A DNA stretch of 64,000 bases from Rhizobium sp. Root1334 (GTDB taxonomy: Bacteria; Pseudomonadota; Alphaproteobacteria; Rhizobiales; Rhizobiaceae): positions 125,687 to 189,686 of the forward strand of contig NZ_LMEY01000023.1 of assembly GCF_001426665.1 (NCBI RefSeq), given 5' to 3'. Made by a program: the position numbers and the translations under genes. This document shows positions 42,909 to 52,877 of the stretch, piece after piece (position 1 is the first letter of the stretch; every line of letters begins with the position of its first letter). The notes under the pieces are model-generated. The model saw only the letters and a list, made by a program, of their open reading frames with translations, ran no database searches and was not told the DNA's origin.

Positions 42909-44978
42909 TCACCGCCCCTCGCGATGCCAGGTGGCCGAGAGGACGAACAGCAGAGCCGCCAAGCCGAGGAATCCGGCGAACAGCGACAGCGAATTGATGC
43001 CCTTCAGCACGGTCTCATCGGTCATGCGCAGCGACATCCGCTGTGCATCGGCAACGCGGACGGTGCCGCGGACGGGCAGAATCTGCGGCACATCGACCGG
43101 CCCCTCGGCATTGGCAAGACGCTGCACCAGCCCCTTTGTTTTTTCCGCCCAGGGGGCCAACGTTTCAGTCGTCGAAATCGTCGCCTTGAACTCCGGCGCA
43201 TCGACGCTGCCGACATGCACCAGCGTATTGAGTTCGCCGTTGGTGACTTCGAACAGACCGGTCTCAGCGGTGCGGACGCTGGCCTTGTAGAGACCGGGTT
43301 CGCCTTCGTTGAGCGTAATCTCTTCGGTCTTGCCGGAAGGGTAGGTCAGCGTCGCCGGCCCCGGATCGCCGGCAATGGTCTGGCGGGCGATTTCGAGGGT
43401 GCGGCCGCTCGCATGCGCCGTCAGCGCTTCTTCTTCCAACGCCGGTTCCTGCATCAGCCAATGAGCCGTGCGGCGATAGAGCGAAACACTCGGGCCGCCG
43501 CCTTCGAAGCCGCGCGCCCAGAGCCAGCCCTGATCAGAGAGCAGCATGGCGACACGGCCCTTGCCAACACGGTTCAGGACCAGGAGCGGCTTGCCGTCGG
43601 CCGCCTGCATGACGGTTTGACCGAGCGGCTTGTCGACATCCACCGTACGGAACCAGCGGCCCCAATGCGGCGGCTCGCTGTCGGCGCCTTCCAGGCCACG
43701 GGTAACCGGATGTTTCTTTCCCTCGTCCGACAGCCGCGGATAGAAGGCTTTCTCGTTCATGAAGCCGGTCGGACTTGCGGGCAGCACAGTCGATAGTGGC
43801 GTCGTCGCAATCGAGTCATCGCCGGCGTGTTCAGGGCCAGCGGCAATCAGGAGGGCGCCGCCGTTCTCAACATATTGGGCGATGTTGTCATAGTAGAGGA
43901 TCGGCAGCACGCCGCGATGCTGGTAGCGATCGAAGATGATCAGATCGAATTCGTTGATCTTGTCGACGAACAGTTCGCGGGTCGGAAACGCGATCAGCGA
44001 CAATTCGTTGATCGGAGTGCCGTCCTGTTTTTCCGGCGGCCGTAAAATGGTGAAGTGGACGAGATCGACGGCGGCATCGGATTTCAGCAGATTGCGCCAT
44101 GCCCGCTCGCCCGAATGCGGTTCACCGGAAACTAAGAGCACACGCAGATTTTCACGGATGCCGTCGATGACGTGGACCGCACGATTGTTGGCTTCCGTCA
44201 CTTCACCGGCGACCGGGGCGACGGAAAACTCGAGGATATTGTTGCCGCCACGCGGCACGGTGAAAGCGAAAGGCACATCGGTGCCAGGCTCGGCCATTTC
44301 CGTGGCGATCTCGTTGCCATTGAGGCTGATCGTCACTTCCGCCGTGCCGCCGGGTGCTGCGCCGTCATCGGCGATACGGAACGTCACCTTCTGCTCTTCG
44401 CCGACAATGCCAAAGCGCGGGCCGCTGACGATCTCGACGCGCCGGTCGAATTCATCCGGCTTGCCGGTAATCAGGCCGTGGACCGGGGCATCAAAGCCAA
44501 GCGGCTGGTTGATGTCGGGAACATCGTGGATCTGACCGTCGGTGATGAAGATTGCCCCCCCGACGCGGGCAGGCGGCACGTCGGCAAGGGCCGTCTGCAG
44601 GGCTGTGAACAGTTTGGTCGAGGGCGTTTCGGTGTTCTCGTCATCAGCGGCCTCGACGATACGCGCTTCGATCTGCGGGAATTTGGCCAGCCGTTGCTTC
44701 AGGGTCGCCAGCGCTTCATCGGTCATGGCGCGGCGGTCCGCGTTGTCCTGACTCTGGCTGCGGTCGATGACGACGCCGACGATGGTTGAGAGCGGTTCGC
44801 GTTCCTCCTGAAAGAATACCGGATTGGCGACGGCTAGGATCAAGGCTGCGAGTGCGGCTGTGCGGAAGGCAGCGCCGCGGACACCGCGCCAGAAGCCGAG
44901 TACCGACAACAGGACTGCGGCGAGCGCCAGCACGGCGATGAAAGGCCATGGAATCAGGGGCTGGAAGTCGAGTGTCAT
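42909..44978 (-). CDS. Large membrane protein with glutamine-amidotransferase-like domain (Bat-cluster partner)
   Basis: A 689-residue protein. It has two N-terminal membrane segments (about 12-55), a von Willebrand-A-like beta/alpha domain starting VGVVIDRSQSQ (metal-site-like DxSxS), several beta-sandwich regions (210-280), a class I amidotransferase-like Rossmann portion (FDLIIFDRYQHRGVLPIL...LLIAAGPEHAG, about 355-420) and a C-terminal membrane segment (SLFAGFLGLAALLFVLSATW). No catalytic Cys is evident in that portion. It is last in the MoxR-DUF58-BatA cluster, 10 bases after the preceding gene, and is probably a periplasm-facing complex component. Function unknown. Confidence 0.75.
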   Translation of the reverse strand: MTLDFQPLIPWPFIAVLALAAVLLSVLGFWRGVRGAAFRTAALAALILAVANPVFFQEEREPLSTIVGVVIDRSQSQDNADRRAMTDEALATLKQRLAKFPQIEARIVEAADDENTETPSTKLFTALQTALADVPPARVGGAIFITDGQIHDVPDINQPLGFDAPVHGLITGKPDEFDRRVEIVSGPRFGIVGEEQKVTFRIADDGAAPGGTAEVTISLNGNEIATEMAEPGTDVPFAFTVPRGGNNILEFSVAPVAGEVTEANNRAVHVIDGIRENLRVLLVSGEPHSGERAWRNLLKSDAAVDLVHFTILRPPEKQDGTPINELSLIAFPTRELFVDKINEFDLIIFDRYQHRGVLPILYYDNIAQYVENGGALLIAAGPEHAGDDSIATTPLSTVLPASPTGFMNEKAFYPRLSDEGKKHPVTRGLEGADSEPPHWGRWFRTVDVDKPLGQTVMQAADGKPLLVLNRVGKGRVAMLLSDQGWLWARGFEGGGPSVSLYRRTAHWLMQEPALEEEALTAHASGRTLEIARQTIAGDPGPATLTYPSGKTEEITLNEGEPGLYKASVRTAETGLFEVTNGELNTLVHVGSVDAPEFKATISTTETLAPWAEKTKGLVQRLANAEGPVDVPQILPVRGTVRVADAQRMSLRMTDETVLKGINSLSLFAGFLGLAALLFVLSATWHREGR

Positions 44979-44988
44979 AAGCTTGCCC

Positions 44989-47796
44989 TCACTGGCCTAG
45001 CCGTTCGAGCAGAGCAGGGATATGCACTTGATCGGCCTTGTAGTTGCCGGTCAGCATATACATCATGATGTTGACGCCTGAGCGGAAGGCGAGTTCGCGT
45101 TGCTGCTCGTCCGGTGGCACGGTCGGCAAAAGCGGCATGCCGTTGCTGTCGATTGCCCAGGCGCCGGCAAAATCATTGCCGGTGATCATGATCGGGGAGA
45201 CGCCGTCGCCGGAGCGGGCCGGCCTGCCGGTCGGCTGCGAGCCATTGTCCGGTTGCGCCTCTATCCACAGCGGGCTGCCATTGTAGCGGCCGGGAAAATT
45301 CGACAGCAGGTAGAACGACTTGGTCAGCACGTTGTCGGCCGGAACCGGTTCCAGCGGCGGGATATCGAGATCGGCAAGGATCGCCTGCAGCCGCTCGGAA
45401 TTGGGGCTTGTGCCGGAACCGGATGACAGCGATGAAAACTGATCGCGCGTATCGAACAGCACGGTGCCGCCCGAGCGCATATAGGCATCGATCCGGCTGA
45501 TCGCCGCAGGGCTCGGCATCGGCGCGTTGGCCGATACCGGCCAGTAGATCAGCGAATAGAATGCCAGTTCGTCCGAGGCAATGTCGAGACCGATCGGCGG
45601 GCCGGGTTCGAGCGTCGTGCGATAGGTGAGGAAATCGGTCAGGCCAGCCAGGCCGCGCTCGGAAAGCCGGTCGACATCGGCTTCACCGGTGATGACATAG
45701 GCGAGGTGGGTCTTGTCCAGTTGCCGCAGGATGATGTCGTCCCCCGGCTTGCTGTCGTCGGCAAAGGACTGGCCAGGCGTGGCGACCAGCGTGCCTGCCG
45801 CGAGTACCAGAACGATTGCCGCCGACGCTGGCATTCTCAGGCGGGCAAAGGCGCCGCCCATGAACAGCACGATGGCGGAATCGATCAGCAGCAGGATGAG
45901 CGCTGCAGCAAACAGCGATGGTTTCAGCGACCAGGCCTCGGCACCGATGAGCGGTTCCGTGGTGTAGGGAATAGACAAGCCTGCCTTGTCGATCGGCTTC
46001 AACTGGCTATCGCGGGGCAAAAGGTTTAGCGCGGTAAATCCTTCTTCCGAACCATAGAGACCAGGCGGATGCTCGACGCTGGAAACAGGGGTGCTTCCAG
46101 CGGTAACTTCCAGCGGCCGTGCCTTGCCGGTTTCGCTGATCAGCACGCCGTCGGCGTTCAAGAGGCGATACGGTGCCAACGTCTGGCCCTTTACCGCACC
46201 TTCGCTTGCAACGCCGCCGCTCCGCGACAGCTGGACACTGCGGCGAAGCATTTCGACGAAATCGCCTGATATCGGCAGGTTCGACCAGGTCGCCTCGGCA
46301 CTGACATGGAAGAGAATGATGCGGCCGGTCCCTTGCGTTTTTGTTGTCACCAGCGGCGTGCCGTCGGCAAGGCTTGCCCAGGTCCGCGAGGACAGGTCTG
46401 CGGTCGGCTCGGCAAGCACCTGCCGTTTGACGAGAATGCCTTCCGGCCTTGGCATGCCGGCAAAGGGGCTGAGCGCCGGATAGTCGGCCAGCGGTTGCGG
46501 TTCGGACCAGGAAAGCGCGCCGCCAAGCGCGCGTTCACCTTGCCGCAGCGTCACCGGCACCAGTGGATCGTCGGCAGGGGCAGCGGCCAGACGCGGACCG
46601 GCAAACCGCACCAGCGTACCGCCGTTTTCGATCCATTTGGTGATCGGCGCGTACGTCTCTTCCGGCAGGCGGCCGATATCGGCCATGATCAGCATCGACG
46701 GCTTCTGTGCAAGAAGCTCGGGGATCGAAACCGCCATGTCGGCTTCGTTCGGCTGGATCAGGTCGGCATAGGGCGCTAGCGCCCGGTTGATATAGTAGAG
46801 CGGCGAAAGTAGCGGCTGCGACTGGTCGCGGGCTTCGCCGCTGAGCAGTGCCACCCGGCGGCGGCGGAAGCCGTCATCGAGCAGGAACGTGCCGCCGGCG
46901 GTTGCCAATCCATCGATGCCGACGCGCGCAAAATCATTCCGCAGTTCGAAGGGGGCGGCAAGCGTCGCCTTGGCAAGACCTTCTCCGGCAGAAAAAGCGA
47001 CAGAGCCGTTGGCGATCGCCCGGCCGCGTGTGTCATAGGCGGTGACGGGCAGGGTCCGGGCGCCGGCCGTATCGAGGCGAGTGGCGCTGACCACCATCGA
47101 TTCGGCATCATTGGCGGAATTGCTGATCGCCACGGCGTGATCGTTGCTGCCCTCGATCAACCGCAAATTGGCCGGTGCGAGTGCCGCCAGTTCCGCCATC
47201 ACCTGACTATCATCGGCCTCGATGCCATCCGAAAGGAAGGCCAATGTGCCGGGCGTGGTGCCGTTGAGCGCTGTCCTTAATGCATTGACGGCTGTTTGCC
47301 TGTCCGGCCGCAGCGGTTGCGGTGTTGCTGCAGCAAGGCGGTTGCGCGCGGTCAAGGCAGATCCGGGTACGGCATTGTGGTCCTGGTCGGCAGTGAAGAC
47401 GACGGCGACCGGCAGGTCTTTCGCTTCCGCATCGCCGATCAACGCTTCGGCGGTTTCGACGCGGCGCTGCCAGTCACTCGATGTTGCCCAGCTGTTGTCG
47501 ATTACCAGCGCCAGCGGGCCGTTGCCCGAAAGCGTGTTCGTGCGCGGATTGAATACCGGGTCGGCGATGGCGAGGATGATGGCGGCGGCCATCAGCATGC
47601 GCAGCAGCGTCAGCCACCACGGGCTTTTCGACGGCGTTTCTTCACGCTTCAGGACGCTGGCGAGAATGCGCAATGGTGGAAACACCTCCACCACCGGTTT
47701 GGGCGGTGTCATGCGCAAGAGCCACCAGATCGCCGGCAGGGCAACCAGGGCTGCGAGCATTAGCGGATTGGCGAAGATGAACGGCAGGAAGCTCAC
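44989..47796 (-). CDS. BatA/DUF4159 membrane protein
   Basis: A 935-residue protein. The N-terminus (MSFLPFIFANPLMLAALVAL) with two membrane helices is typical of BatA-type proteins; a VWA-like domain follows (LALVIDNSWATS at about 96-107). Middle beta-rich domains lead to two or more membrane segments (about 635-690), then a C-terminal DUF4159 domain (about 700-930: LAYVITGEADVDRLSERGLA, LAFYSLIYWPV, DAYMRSGGTVLFDTRD). It overlaps the DUF58 gene by ATGA, so the four genes form one unit. Its role is unknown; Bat proteins elsewhere are MoxR-linked and tied to envelope stress. Confidence 0.8.
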   Translation of the reverse strand: MSFLPFIFANPLMLAALVALPAIWWLLRMTPPKPVVEVFPPLRILASVLKREETPSKSPWWLTLLRMLMAAAIILAIADPVFNPRTNTLSGNGPLALVIDNSWATSSDWQRRVETAEALIGDAEAKDLPVAVVFTADQDHNAVPGSALTARNRLAAATPQPLRPDRQTAVNALRTALNGTTPGTLAFLSDGIEADDSQVMAELAALAPANLRLIEGSNDHAVAISNSANDAESMVVSATRLDTAGARTLPVTAYDTRGRAIANGSVAFSAGEGLAKATLAAPFELRNDFARVGIDGLATAGGTFLLDDGFRRRRVALLSGEARDQSQPLLSPLYYINRALAPYADLIQPNEADMAVSIPELLAQKPSMLIMADIGRLPEETYAPITKWIENGGTLVRFAGPRLAAAPADDPLVPVTLRQGERALGGALSWSEPQPLADYPALSPFAGMPRPEGILVKRQVLAEPTADLSSRTWASLADGTPLVTTKTQGTGRIILFHVSAEATWSNLPISGDFVEMLRRSVQLSRSGGVASEGAVKGQTLAPYRLLNADGVLISETGKARPLEVTAGSTPVSSVEHPPGLYGSEEGFTALNLLPRDSQLKPIDKAGLSIPYTTEPLIGAEAWSLKPSLFAAALILLLIDSAIVLFMGGAFARLRMPASAAIVLVLAAGTLVATPGQSFADDSKPGDDIILRQLDKTHLAYVITGEADVDRLSERGLAGLTDFLTYRTTLEPGPPIGLDIASDELAFYSLIYWPVSANAPMPSPAAISRIDAYMRSGGTVLFDTRDQFSSLSSGSGTSPNSERLQAILADLDIPPLEPVPADNVLTKSFYLLSNFPGRYNGSPLWIEAQPDNGSQPTGRPARSGDGVSPIMITGNDFAGAWAIDSNGMPLLPTVPPDEQQRELAFRSGVNIMMYMLTGNYKADQVHIPALLERLGQ

Positions 47797-48713
47797 AACT
47801 GGCCTCCATGGGTGGCGCGCCCGGGCATGCCCGAGAGATACATGTGCACGGCGACCAGCGCCTCGGAGGCGAGGTGATCGGTGCGATGTGGTGTGAACGT
47901 CCAGCCGAGATGGCGCAGGTTTTCGCCGAGGCTGTCGCGGCGGGCGATGTAGGCGCGGCGATAGTCGTCGCGAACGATTTCGGCGCGGCCGGCTGTCAGC
48001 TTCTCGCCGGTCTCCGGATCGGTGAATTCGGTGCGCCCGGCATAGGGAAAGCTCTCTTCGGCCGGGTCGGCAATCTCAATGACATGGCCACGCAGGCCGC
48101 GCCGGGCAAGCGGTCCGAGACGCGCCATGATTTTGTCGGCCGGATCGAGAAAGTCGCCGATCAGGACCAGATCACTGGTGCCACGGATCATGGCCGTCTG
48201 CGGCAAGCCACCCGAAAGCGGTGTATGCATCAGCGCGGTCGCCAGCCGTTCGGCGGCATTGCGGGCCGACACCGGCTCCATGACGCCGGGGCAGCCGATC
48301 CGCTCGCCGGAACGGGCAAGGATTTCTGCCAGTGCCAGCATCAGCACCAGCGCGCGGCTTTCCTTGGAGACCGAACCGAACTTTGATTTGTACATCATCG
48401 ACGGCGACAGGTCGGCCCAGAGCCAGATGGTGTGGGCCGCCTCCCATTCGCGGTCGCGCACATAGGTATGATCGTCGCGGGCCGAGCGGCGCCAGTCGAT
48501 GCGCGACAGGCTCTCGCCGTCGCTATAGGGCCGGAACTGCCAGAAATTTTCGCCGATTCCGCGCTTGCGGCGGCCGTGCCAGCCGGAAATCACCGTATTG
48601 GCGATGCGCTTTGCTTCCACCATGCAGTCCGGGATCAGCCGGGCGCGGCTCTGCGCACGGGAAAGGACGTCTCCAGAGGGTGTCGGTTCGACGATTTGGC
48701 CGATGGCAGCCAT
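47793..48713 (-). CDS. DUF58 domain protein
   Basis: A 306-residue protein of the DUF58 family, the usual partner of MoxR ATPases. It contains VISGWHGRRKRGIGENFWQF, the conserved IDWRRSAR block and a VWA-like fold (IWLWADLSPSMMYKS, with a DxSxS-like metal site). No membrane segment is apparent. Gene order MoxR-DUF58-BatA is conserved in many bacteria. It follows the MoxR gene by three bases and overlaps the next gene by four. Probably an effector or adaptor acted on by the ATPase. Confidence 0.85.
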   Translation of the reverse strand: MAAIGQIVEPTPSGDVLSRAQSRARLIPDCMVEAKRIANTVISGWHGRRKRGIGENFWQFRPYSDGESLSRIDWRRSARDDHTYVRDREWEAAHTIWLWADLSPSMMYKSKFGSVSKESRALVLMLALAEILARSGERIGCPGVMEPVSARNAAERLATALMHTPLSGGLPQTAMIRGTSDLVLIGDFLDPADKIMARLGPLARRGLRGHVIEIADPAEESFPYAGRTEFTDPETGEKLTAGRAEIVRDDYRRAYIARRDSLGENLRHLGWTFTPHRTDHLASEALVAVHMYLSGMPGRATHGGQL

Positions 48714-48716
48714 TCA

Positions 48717-49730
48717 TTATCCCTTGGCTTGCTTGACCAGACCGGTAATCACGTCCCGCACCGACATGCCTTCCGCCCGGGCTGCGAATGTCAGCGCCAT
48801 CCGGTGCTGCAGCACCGGCTCAGCCAGCGCCATGATGTCATCGATCGATGGCGAGAGCCTGCCGTCATAAAGAGCGCGGGCGCGGGCGCACAGCATCAGC
48901 GACTGGCCGGCGCGCGGGCCGGGGCCCCAGGCGACGTTCTTGTCGGTTGCGGCATTGCCGTTGCCGGGACGGGCCGAGCGCACCAGCGACAGGATGGCAT
49001 CGACGACTTTCTCGCTGACGGGCATCTGCCGGATCAGCTGCTGGATATCCCTGAGCTGGGCGGCATCGATAACACCGCCTGCTTCGGATTCATGGGTGCC
49101 GGTGGTTTCGAGCAGGATCTGCCGTTCGGCCGCAAGCTCCGGGTAGCCGACATCGACCTGCATCAGGAAGCGGTCGAGTTGAGCTTCGGGCAGGGGGTAT
49201 GTGCCTTCCTGTTCCAACGGGTTCTGCGTCGCCAGAACATGGAAGGGCTGTGGCAGGTCGTTGCGCTGACCAGCGACGGTGACGTGGTACTCCTGCATGG
49301 CCTGCAGCAGCGCTGACTGCGTGCGCGGGCTGGCGCGGTTGATTTCGTCGGCCATCAGAAGCTGGGTGAAGATCGGGCCGGGCACGAAGCGGAACGACCG
49401 GCGGCCGTTGTCGTCCTGGTCCATGACTTCGGAACCGAGAATATCGGATGGCATCAGGTCAGGAGTAAACTGGATACGGCTGGAATTGAGGCCGAGCACG
49501 GTACCGAGCGTCGAGACCAGCTTGGTCTTGGCAAGGCCGGGAACGCCGACCAAGAGCGCATGACCACCGGAGAGCACTGCCAGCAACGTCTGTTCAACAA
49601 CGCTCTCCTGACCGAAGATCACCTTGCCGACTTCCTTGCGGATGAGGGCAATCTCGCCCAGCGCCTTTTCTGCCGCAGCGATGATCGCCTTGTCGTCCAC
49701 CGCGCCGTCTGTCGTTTTCATCACACCCAT
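48717..49730 (-). CDS. moxR: MoxR-family AAA ATPase
   Basis: A 337-residue AAA+ ATPase with Walker A GVPGLAKT (62-69), Walker B LLMADEINRA (Asp 128, Glu 129), sensor-1 ATQNP and the EAQLDRF arginine-finger region. MoxR proteins act as chaperone-like activators of VWA-domain proteins. It leads the operon with DUF58, BatA/DUF4159 and the 689-residue protein. Start at 49730 follows GGAGACAGACA. The target complex is unknown. Confidence 0.92.
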   Translation of the reverse strand: MGVMKTTDGAVDDKAIIAAAEKALGEIALIRKEVGKVIFGQESVVEQTLLAVLSGGHALLVGVPGLAKTKLVSTLGTVLGLNSSRIQFTPDLMPSDILGSEVMDQDDNGRRSFRFVPGPIFTQLLMADEINRASPRTQSALLQAMQEYHVTVAGQRNDLPQPFHVLATQNPLEQEGTYPLPEAQLDRFLMQVDVGYPELAAERQILLETTGTHESEAGGVIDAAQLRDIQQLIRQMPVSEKVVDAILSLVRSARPGNGNAATDKNVAWGPGPRAGQSLMLCARARALYDGRLSPSIDDIMALAEPVLQHRMALTFAARAEGMSVRDVITGLVKQAKG

Positions 49731-49897
49731 TGTCTGTCTCCAGTGGCCGGCAACGGCGCCGAATCGCGAAAAGCGCGCTTTCCGTTTCTCTTTTTCAATC
49801 TATGCTCCGCCCGGTGGCTGACAAGACGGGGGCAACGCACTATCTCGTGAGGCAGTGCTCGATAAAAAGCAAGAATAGGGCCAAACGGGACGGAACG

Positions 49898-50521
49898 ATG
49901 GCGGATGCGGAAATACATCAGGCGGGCGATGCTGCAGGACTGGCGGCGCTGATCACCCGCGCGGCCGGGCAGACGAACGGCCAGACCAGGGGATTACCCC
50001 CGGTCGAGCGCTGGAATCCGCCGTTTTGCGGCGATATCGACATGGAGATCCGCGCTGATGGAACCTGGTTCTACATGGGCACGCCGATCGGCCGGCAGCC
50101 TCTGGTTCGGCTGTTTTCCACGGTTCTGCGCAAGGACGAGGACGGCAAGACCTATCTCGTAACTCCTGTGGAAAAACTGGGCATCCGCATCACCGATGCA
50201 CCTTTTGTCGCGGTCGAGATGAACGTCACTGAACGCGACGGCGTGCCCGTCATCACCTTCCGCACCAATGTCGGCGATGTCGTCGAGGCCGGCCCGGATC
50301 ATGCGCTTCGTTTCGTCGTGCATGGCGAGAACCGTGAATTGAAACCCTATCTGCATGTGCGCGGGCGGCTGGAAGCGCTGGTGTCGCGCGCCGTGATGTA
50401 CGATCTGGTGGGGCTCGGCGAGACGGTGGCGATCGACGGCACGGCGATGTTTGCCATCCGCTCTGGCGGCGTCACCTTTGCCATCATGCCCGCCCAGGAA
50501 CTGGAAGCGCTGTCGGCATGA
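49898..50521 (+). CDS. DUF1285 domain protein
   Basis: A 207-residue soluble protein of DUF1285 (alphaproteobacterial; fold known but function not). It contains PPFCGDIDMEIRADGTWFYMG and LRFVVHGENRELKPYLHVRG. Start at 49898 follows ACGGGACGG; the upstream frame to 49730 lies in the divergent promoter region. Its stop overlaps the Nudix start by ATGA, making a three-gene operon with cca, divergent from moxR. Confidence 0.85.
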   Translation: MADAEIHQAGDAAGLAALITRAAGQTNGQTRGLPPVERWNPPFCGDIDMEIRADGTWFYMGTPIGRQPLVRLFSTVLRKDEDGKTYLVTPVEKLGIRITDAPFVAVEMNVTERDGVPVITFRTNVGDVVEAGPDHALRFVVHGENRELKPYLHVRGRLEALVSRAVMYDLVGLGETVAIDGTAMFAIRSGGVTFAIMPAQELEALSA

Positions 50522-51150
50522 CGGATTTGTTGTTTTCAGCCGATGATTTTCGCCGCCGGGCGCTCCGGCAGTCCGGCAGCCCCACGGAAGAGGCCTGGCG
50601 GGAACATGGCGATTTTCTGCTCAATCCCGACACTGTTCCCTATCTTGAGACCCTGAAACTCAGGGATGCCGCTGTTCTCGTGCCTGTCATCGACGATGGC
50701 GACGAGGCGCGGGTAATCTTCACCCGGCGCACGGCGACACTGCGCAAGCATTCCGGCCAGGTTTCCTTTCCGGGCGGCGCCATCGATCCGCAGGATGATA
50801 CGCCGGAGCGTGCGGCCCTGCGCGAGACCGAAGAGGAAATCGGCCTTGACCGGCGGTTTGTCGAAACGGTTGGCCGGCTGCCTTATTATATGGCGATGTC
50901 GGGCTTTCGCATTACGCCGATTCTGGCCGTGGTCCAGCCGGGTTACGACCTCATCCCGAATCCTGCGGAAGTTGACATCGTCTTTGACGTACCGCTGTCC
51001 TTCCTGATGAACCCTGATAATCACGGCCGCGGCCAGGCGACCTGGAAGGGTGCCGAGCGGCATTTTTACAGCATGCCCTATGGCGAACAGCATATCTGGG
51101 GCATTACGGCGGGCATTGTCCGCATGTTGTATGAAAGGCTTTATGCATGA
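50518..51150 (+). CDS. CoA pyrophosphatase-type Nudix hydrolase
   Basis: A 210-residue Nudix enzyme of the NudL/CoA-pyrophosphatase group: upstream motif HSGQVSFPGGAIDPQDDTPERAA (shown in parts: HSGQVSFPGG and IDPQDDTPERAALRETEEE) with the intact Nudix core RETEEEIG. It hydrolyses CoA to 4'-phosphopantetheine and ADP, housekeeping of the CoA pool. Coupled by ATGA to DUF1285 upstream and cca downstream. Confidence 0.88.
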   Translation: MTDLLFSADDFRRRALRQSGSPTEEAWREHGDFLLNPDTVPYLETLKLRDAAVLVPVIDDGDEARVIFTRRTATLRKHSGQVSFPGGAIDPQDDTPERAALRETEEEIGLDRRFVETVGRLPYYMAMSGFRITPILAVVQPGYDLIPNPAEVDIVFDVPLSFLMNPDNHGRGQATWKGAERHFYSMPYGEQHIWGITAGIVRMLYERLYA

Positions 51151-52397
51151 CTTCCGTTGCCGCTGAAACATGGTTTTCGGCGCCCGCGCTGACGCGCATT
51201 TTCGATCTTCTCAACGCCGATGGCGGCGAGGTGCGTGTGGTCGGTGGTGCCGTTCGCAACAGCCTGATGGGGCTTGCCGTCGCCGATATCGACATGGCGA
51301 CGACGCTTCTGCCGCAAGTGGTGGTCGCACGCGCCAAATCTGCGGGTATCAAGGCGGTACCGACCGGGATCGAACACGGGACGGTGACCCTGGTCATCGA
51401 TGGAAAGCCCTACGAAATCACGACCTTGCGTCGGGACGTGGAGACGGACGGCCGTCATGCCGAGGTCGCCTTCGGCACGGACTGGACAGTGGATGCTGAG
51501 CGGCGTGACCTGACGATCAATGCGCTCTATGCCGATGCGAAGGGCGATGTGATCGACCTCGTCGGCGGTTTGGCCGATGTCGAGAAACGCAATATCCGTT
51601 TCATTGGCAATGCCAGCGAGCGAGTGGCCGAAGACTATCTGCGGGTGCTGCGGTTCTTCCGCTTCTTTGCGCATTACGGCTCTGGCCGCCCGGATGCCGA
51701 CGGCCTTCGCGCCTGCGCCCAGGCGCGCTCGAAACTATCGACACTGTCGGCCGAGCGGGTCTGGTCCGAATTGAAGAAGCTGCTTTCGGCGCGCGATCCG
51801 GGCCGGGCGCTGCTTTGGATGCGGACATCCGGCGTGTTGAGCGAAATCCTGCCGGAAAGCGAGAAATGGGGTATCGATGCGATCCCGGGGCTGATTGCCG
51901 CCGAACAGGCTTTTGGCTGGCAACCCGATCCGCTGCTCAGGCTGGCATCGATCGTCCCGCCTGACGCCGAGCGGTTGGATGCGATGGCTAAGCGGCTGCG
52001 GTTGTCCAAGGCGGAAGCGGTCTATTTCACTGCCTGGACCAAGGCCCCACGTTTGCCGGCCGAGATTGCCGATACCGCATTCGACCGGTTGCTGTATCGG
52101 AACGGAGACAAGGGGATAGCAACGTCGCTGCGGCTTTCACTCGCCTCCGTGCGGCAGAAAGCCGAAAACGATCCGGCGCTGCTACCTGAGACGGCACGGC
52201 TGCAACGGCTTTTGACGCGGTCGGAGAAATGGCAGAAGCCCGTGTTTCCGCTGACCGGGGCCGATGTTCTGGCCACCGGCATTCCCGCCGGGCCGCGGGT
52301 CGGCGAAATTCTTGGCCAGCTTGAGGAGAAATGGGTAGACGGCAATTTCAATGCCGACCGGGCAACGTTGGTTGCCCGGCTGCAATCGACGGTCTGA
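51147..52397 (+). CDS. cca: CCA tRNA nucleotidyltransferase (bacterial poly(A) polymerase family)
   Basis: A 416-residue class II nucleotidyltransferase that adds or repairs the 3'-CCA end of tRNAs (or adds poly(A) to RNA). The head has VRVVGGAVRNSLMG and DIDMATT with catalytic Asp pair, then RRDLTINALY and the body with DYLRVLRFFRF, all at the expected spacing. A helical C-terminal domain is present. The start overlaps the Nudix gene by ATGA. Confidence 0.93.
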   Translation: MTSVAAETWFSAPALTRIFDLLNADGGEVRVVGGAVRNSLMGLAVADIDMATTLLPQVVVARAKSAGIKAVPTGIEHGTVTLVIDGKPYEITTLRRDVETDGRHAEVAFGTDWTVDAERRDLTINALYADAKGDVIDLVGGLADVEKRNIRFIGNASERVAEDYLRVLRFFRFFAHYGSGRPDADGLRACAQARSKLSTLSAERVWSELKKLLSARDPGRALLWMRTSGVLSEILPESEKWGIDAIPGLIAAEQAFGWQPDPLLRLASIVPPDAERLDAMAKRLRLSKAEAVYFTAWTKAPRLPAEIADTAFDRLLYRNGDKGIATSLRLSLASVRQKAENDPALLPETARLQRLLTRSEKWQKPVFPLTGADVLATGIPAGPRVGEILGQLEEKWVDGNFNADRATLVARLQSTV

Positions 52398-52409
52398 AAG
52401 GGCTGAGGT

Positions 52410-52595
52410 TCAGGCGACTTTCGCCTCTTCGACAATGCGCGCCTTAATATTGTCGATCATGTTTTCGCGAATCAGCGTTTCTCCGTGCACCGTACGCATG
52501 TGTTCCACGGCCCGCCGGACGACTTCGGCGTCGCTGTCGGCGTGGGTGTGCCATTCGCAGCCGGGCACGAGGGTCCCGCATTCAAACAATCGCAT
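52410..52595 (-). CDS. DUF1059 domain small protein
   Basis: A 61-residue protein that matches the DUF1059 family: MRLFECGTLVPGCEWHTHAD, DAEVVRRAVEHMRTVH, then a short helical tail. Start at 52595 has AAGGAGGAGC eight bases upstream. It carries a Cys/His set (CGTLVPGC, HTH) that might bind a metal. Function unknown. Confidence 0.85.
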   Translation of the reverse strand: MRLFECGTLVPGCEWHTHADSDAEVVRRAVEHMRTVHGETLIRENMIDNIKARIVEEAKVA

Positions 52596-52877
52596 GATGC
52601 TCCTCCTTGCGTTTGCATAGTCCGCCTGGAAGGCGTTCGGACCAGACGGATGAAGCAAGTATAACCGAAAATGGTGCCGATGGTTCCGCCGATCGCTTGC
52701 TTGGCGTTCACAATATTGCGGGCAGCCCCCGTTTTCTGAACGCGACATGGCCTTGAAGCTTCCTTTTCAGGGTCACATTGTCGCCCGATCTGTCCTCAAC
52801 CCTTGGCACCGGGGGTAGCCCCTTTCGGAAAAATTGGTGAAAACCGTCTTGAGACTGACTTAAGGAAGGACACGCAT

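Noticed and set aside
52472..52711. A 79-codon minus-strand frame overlapping the DUF1059 gene
   Set aside because: It overlaps a gene with an excellent ribosome site in a different frame, and the product turns into low-complexity sequence.
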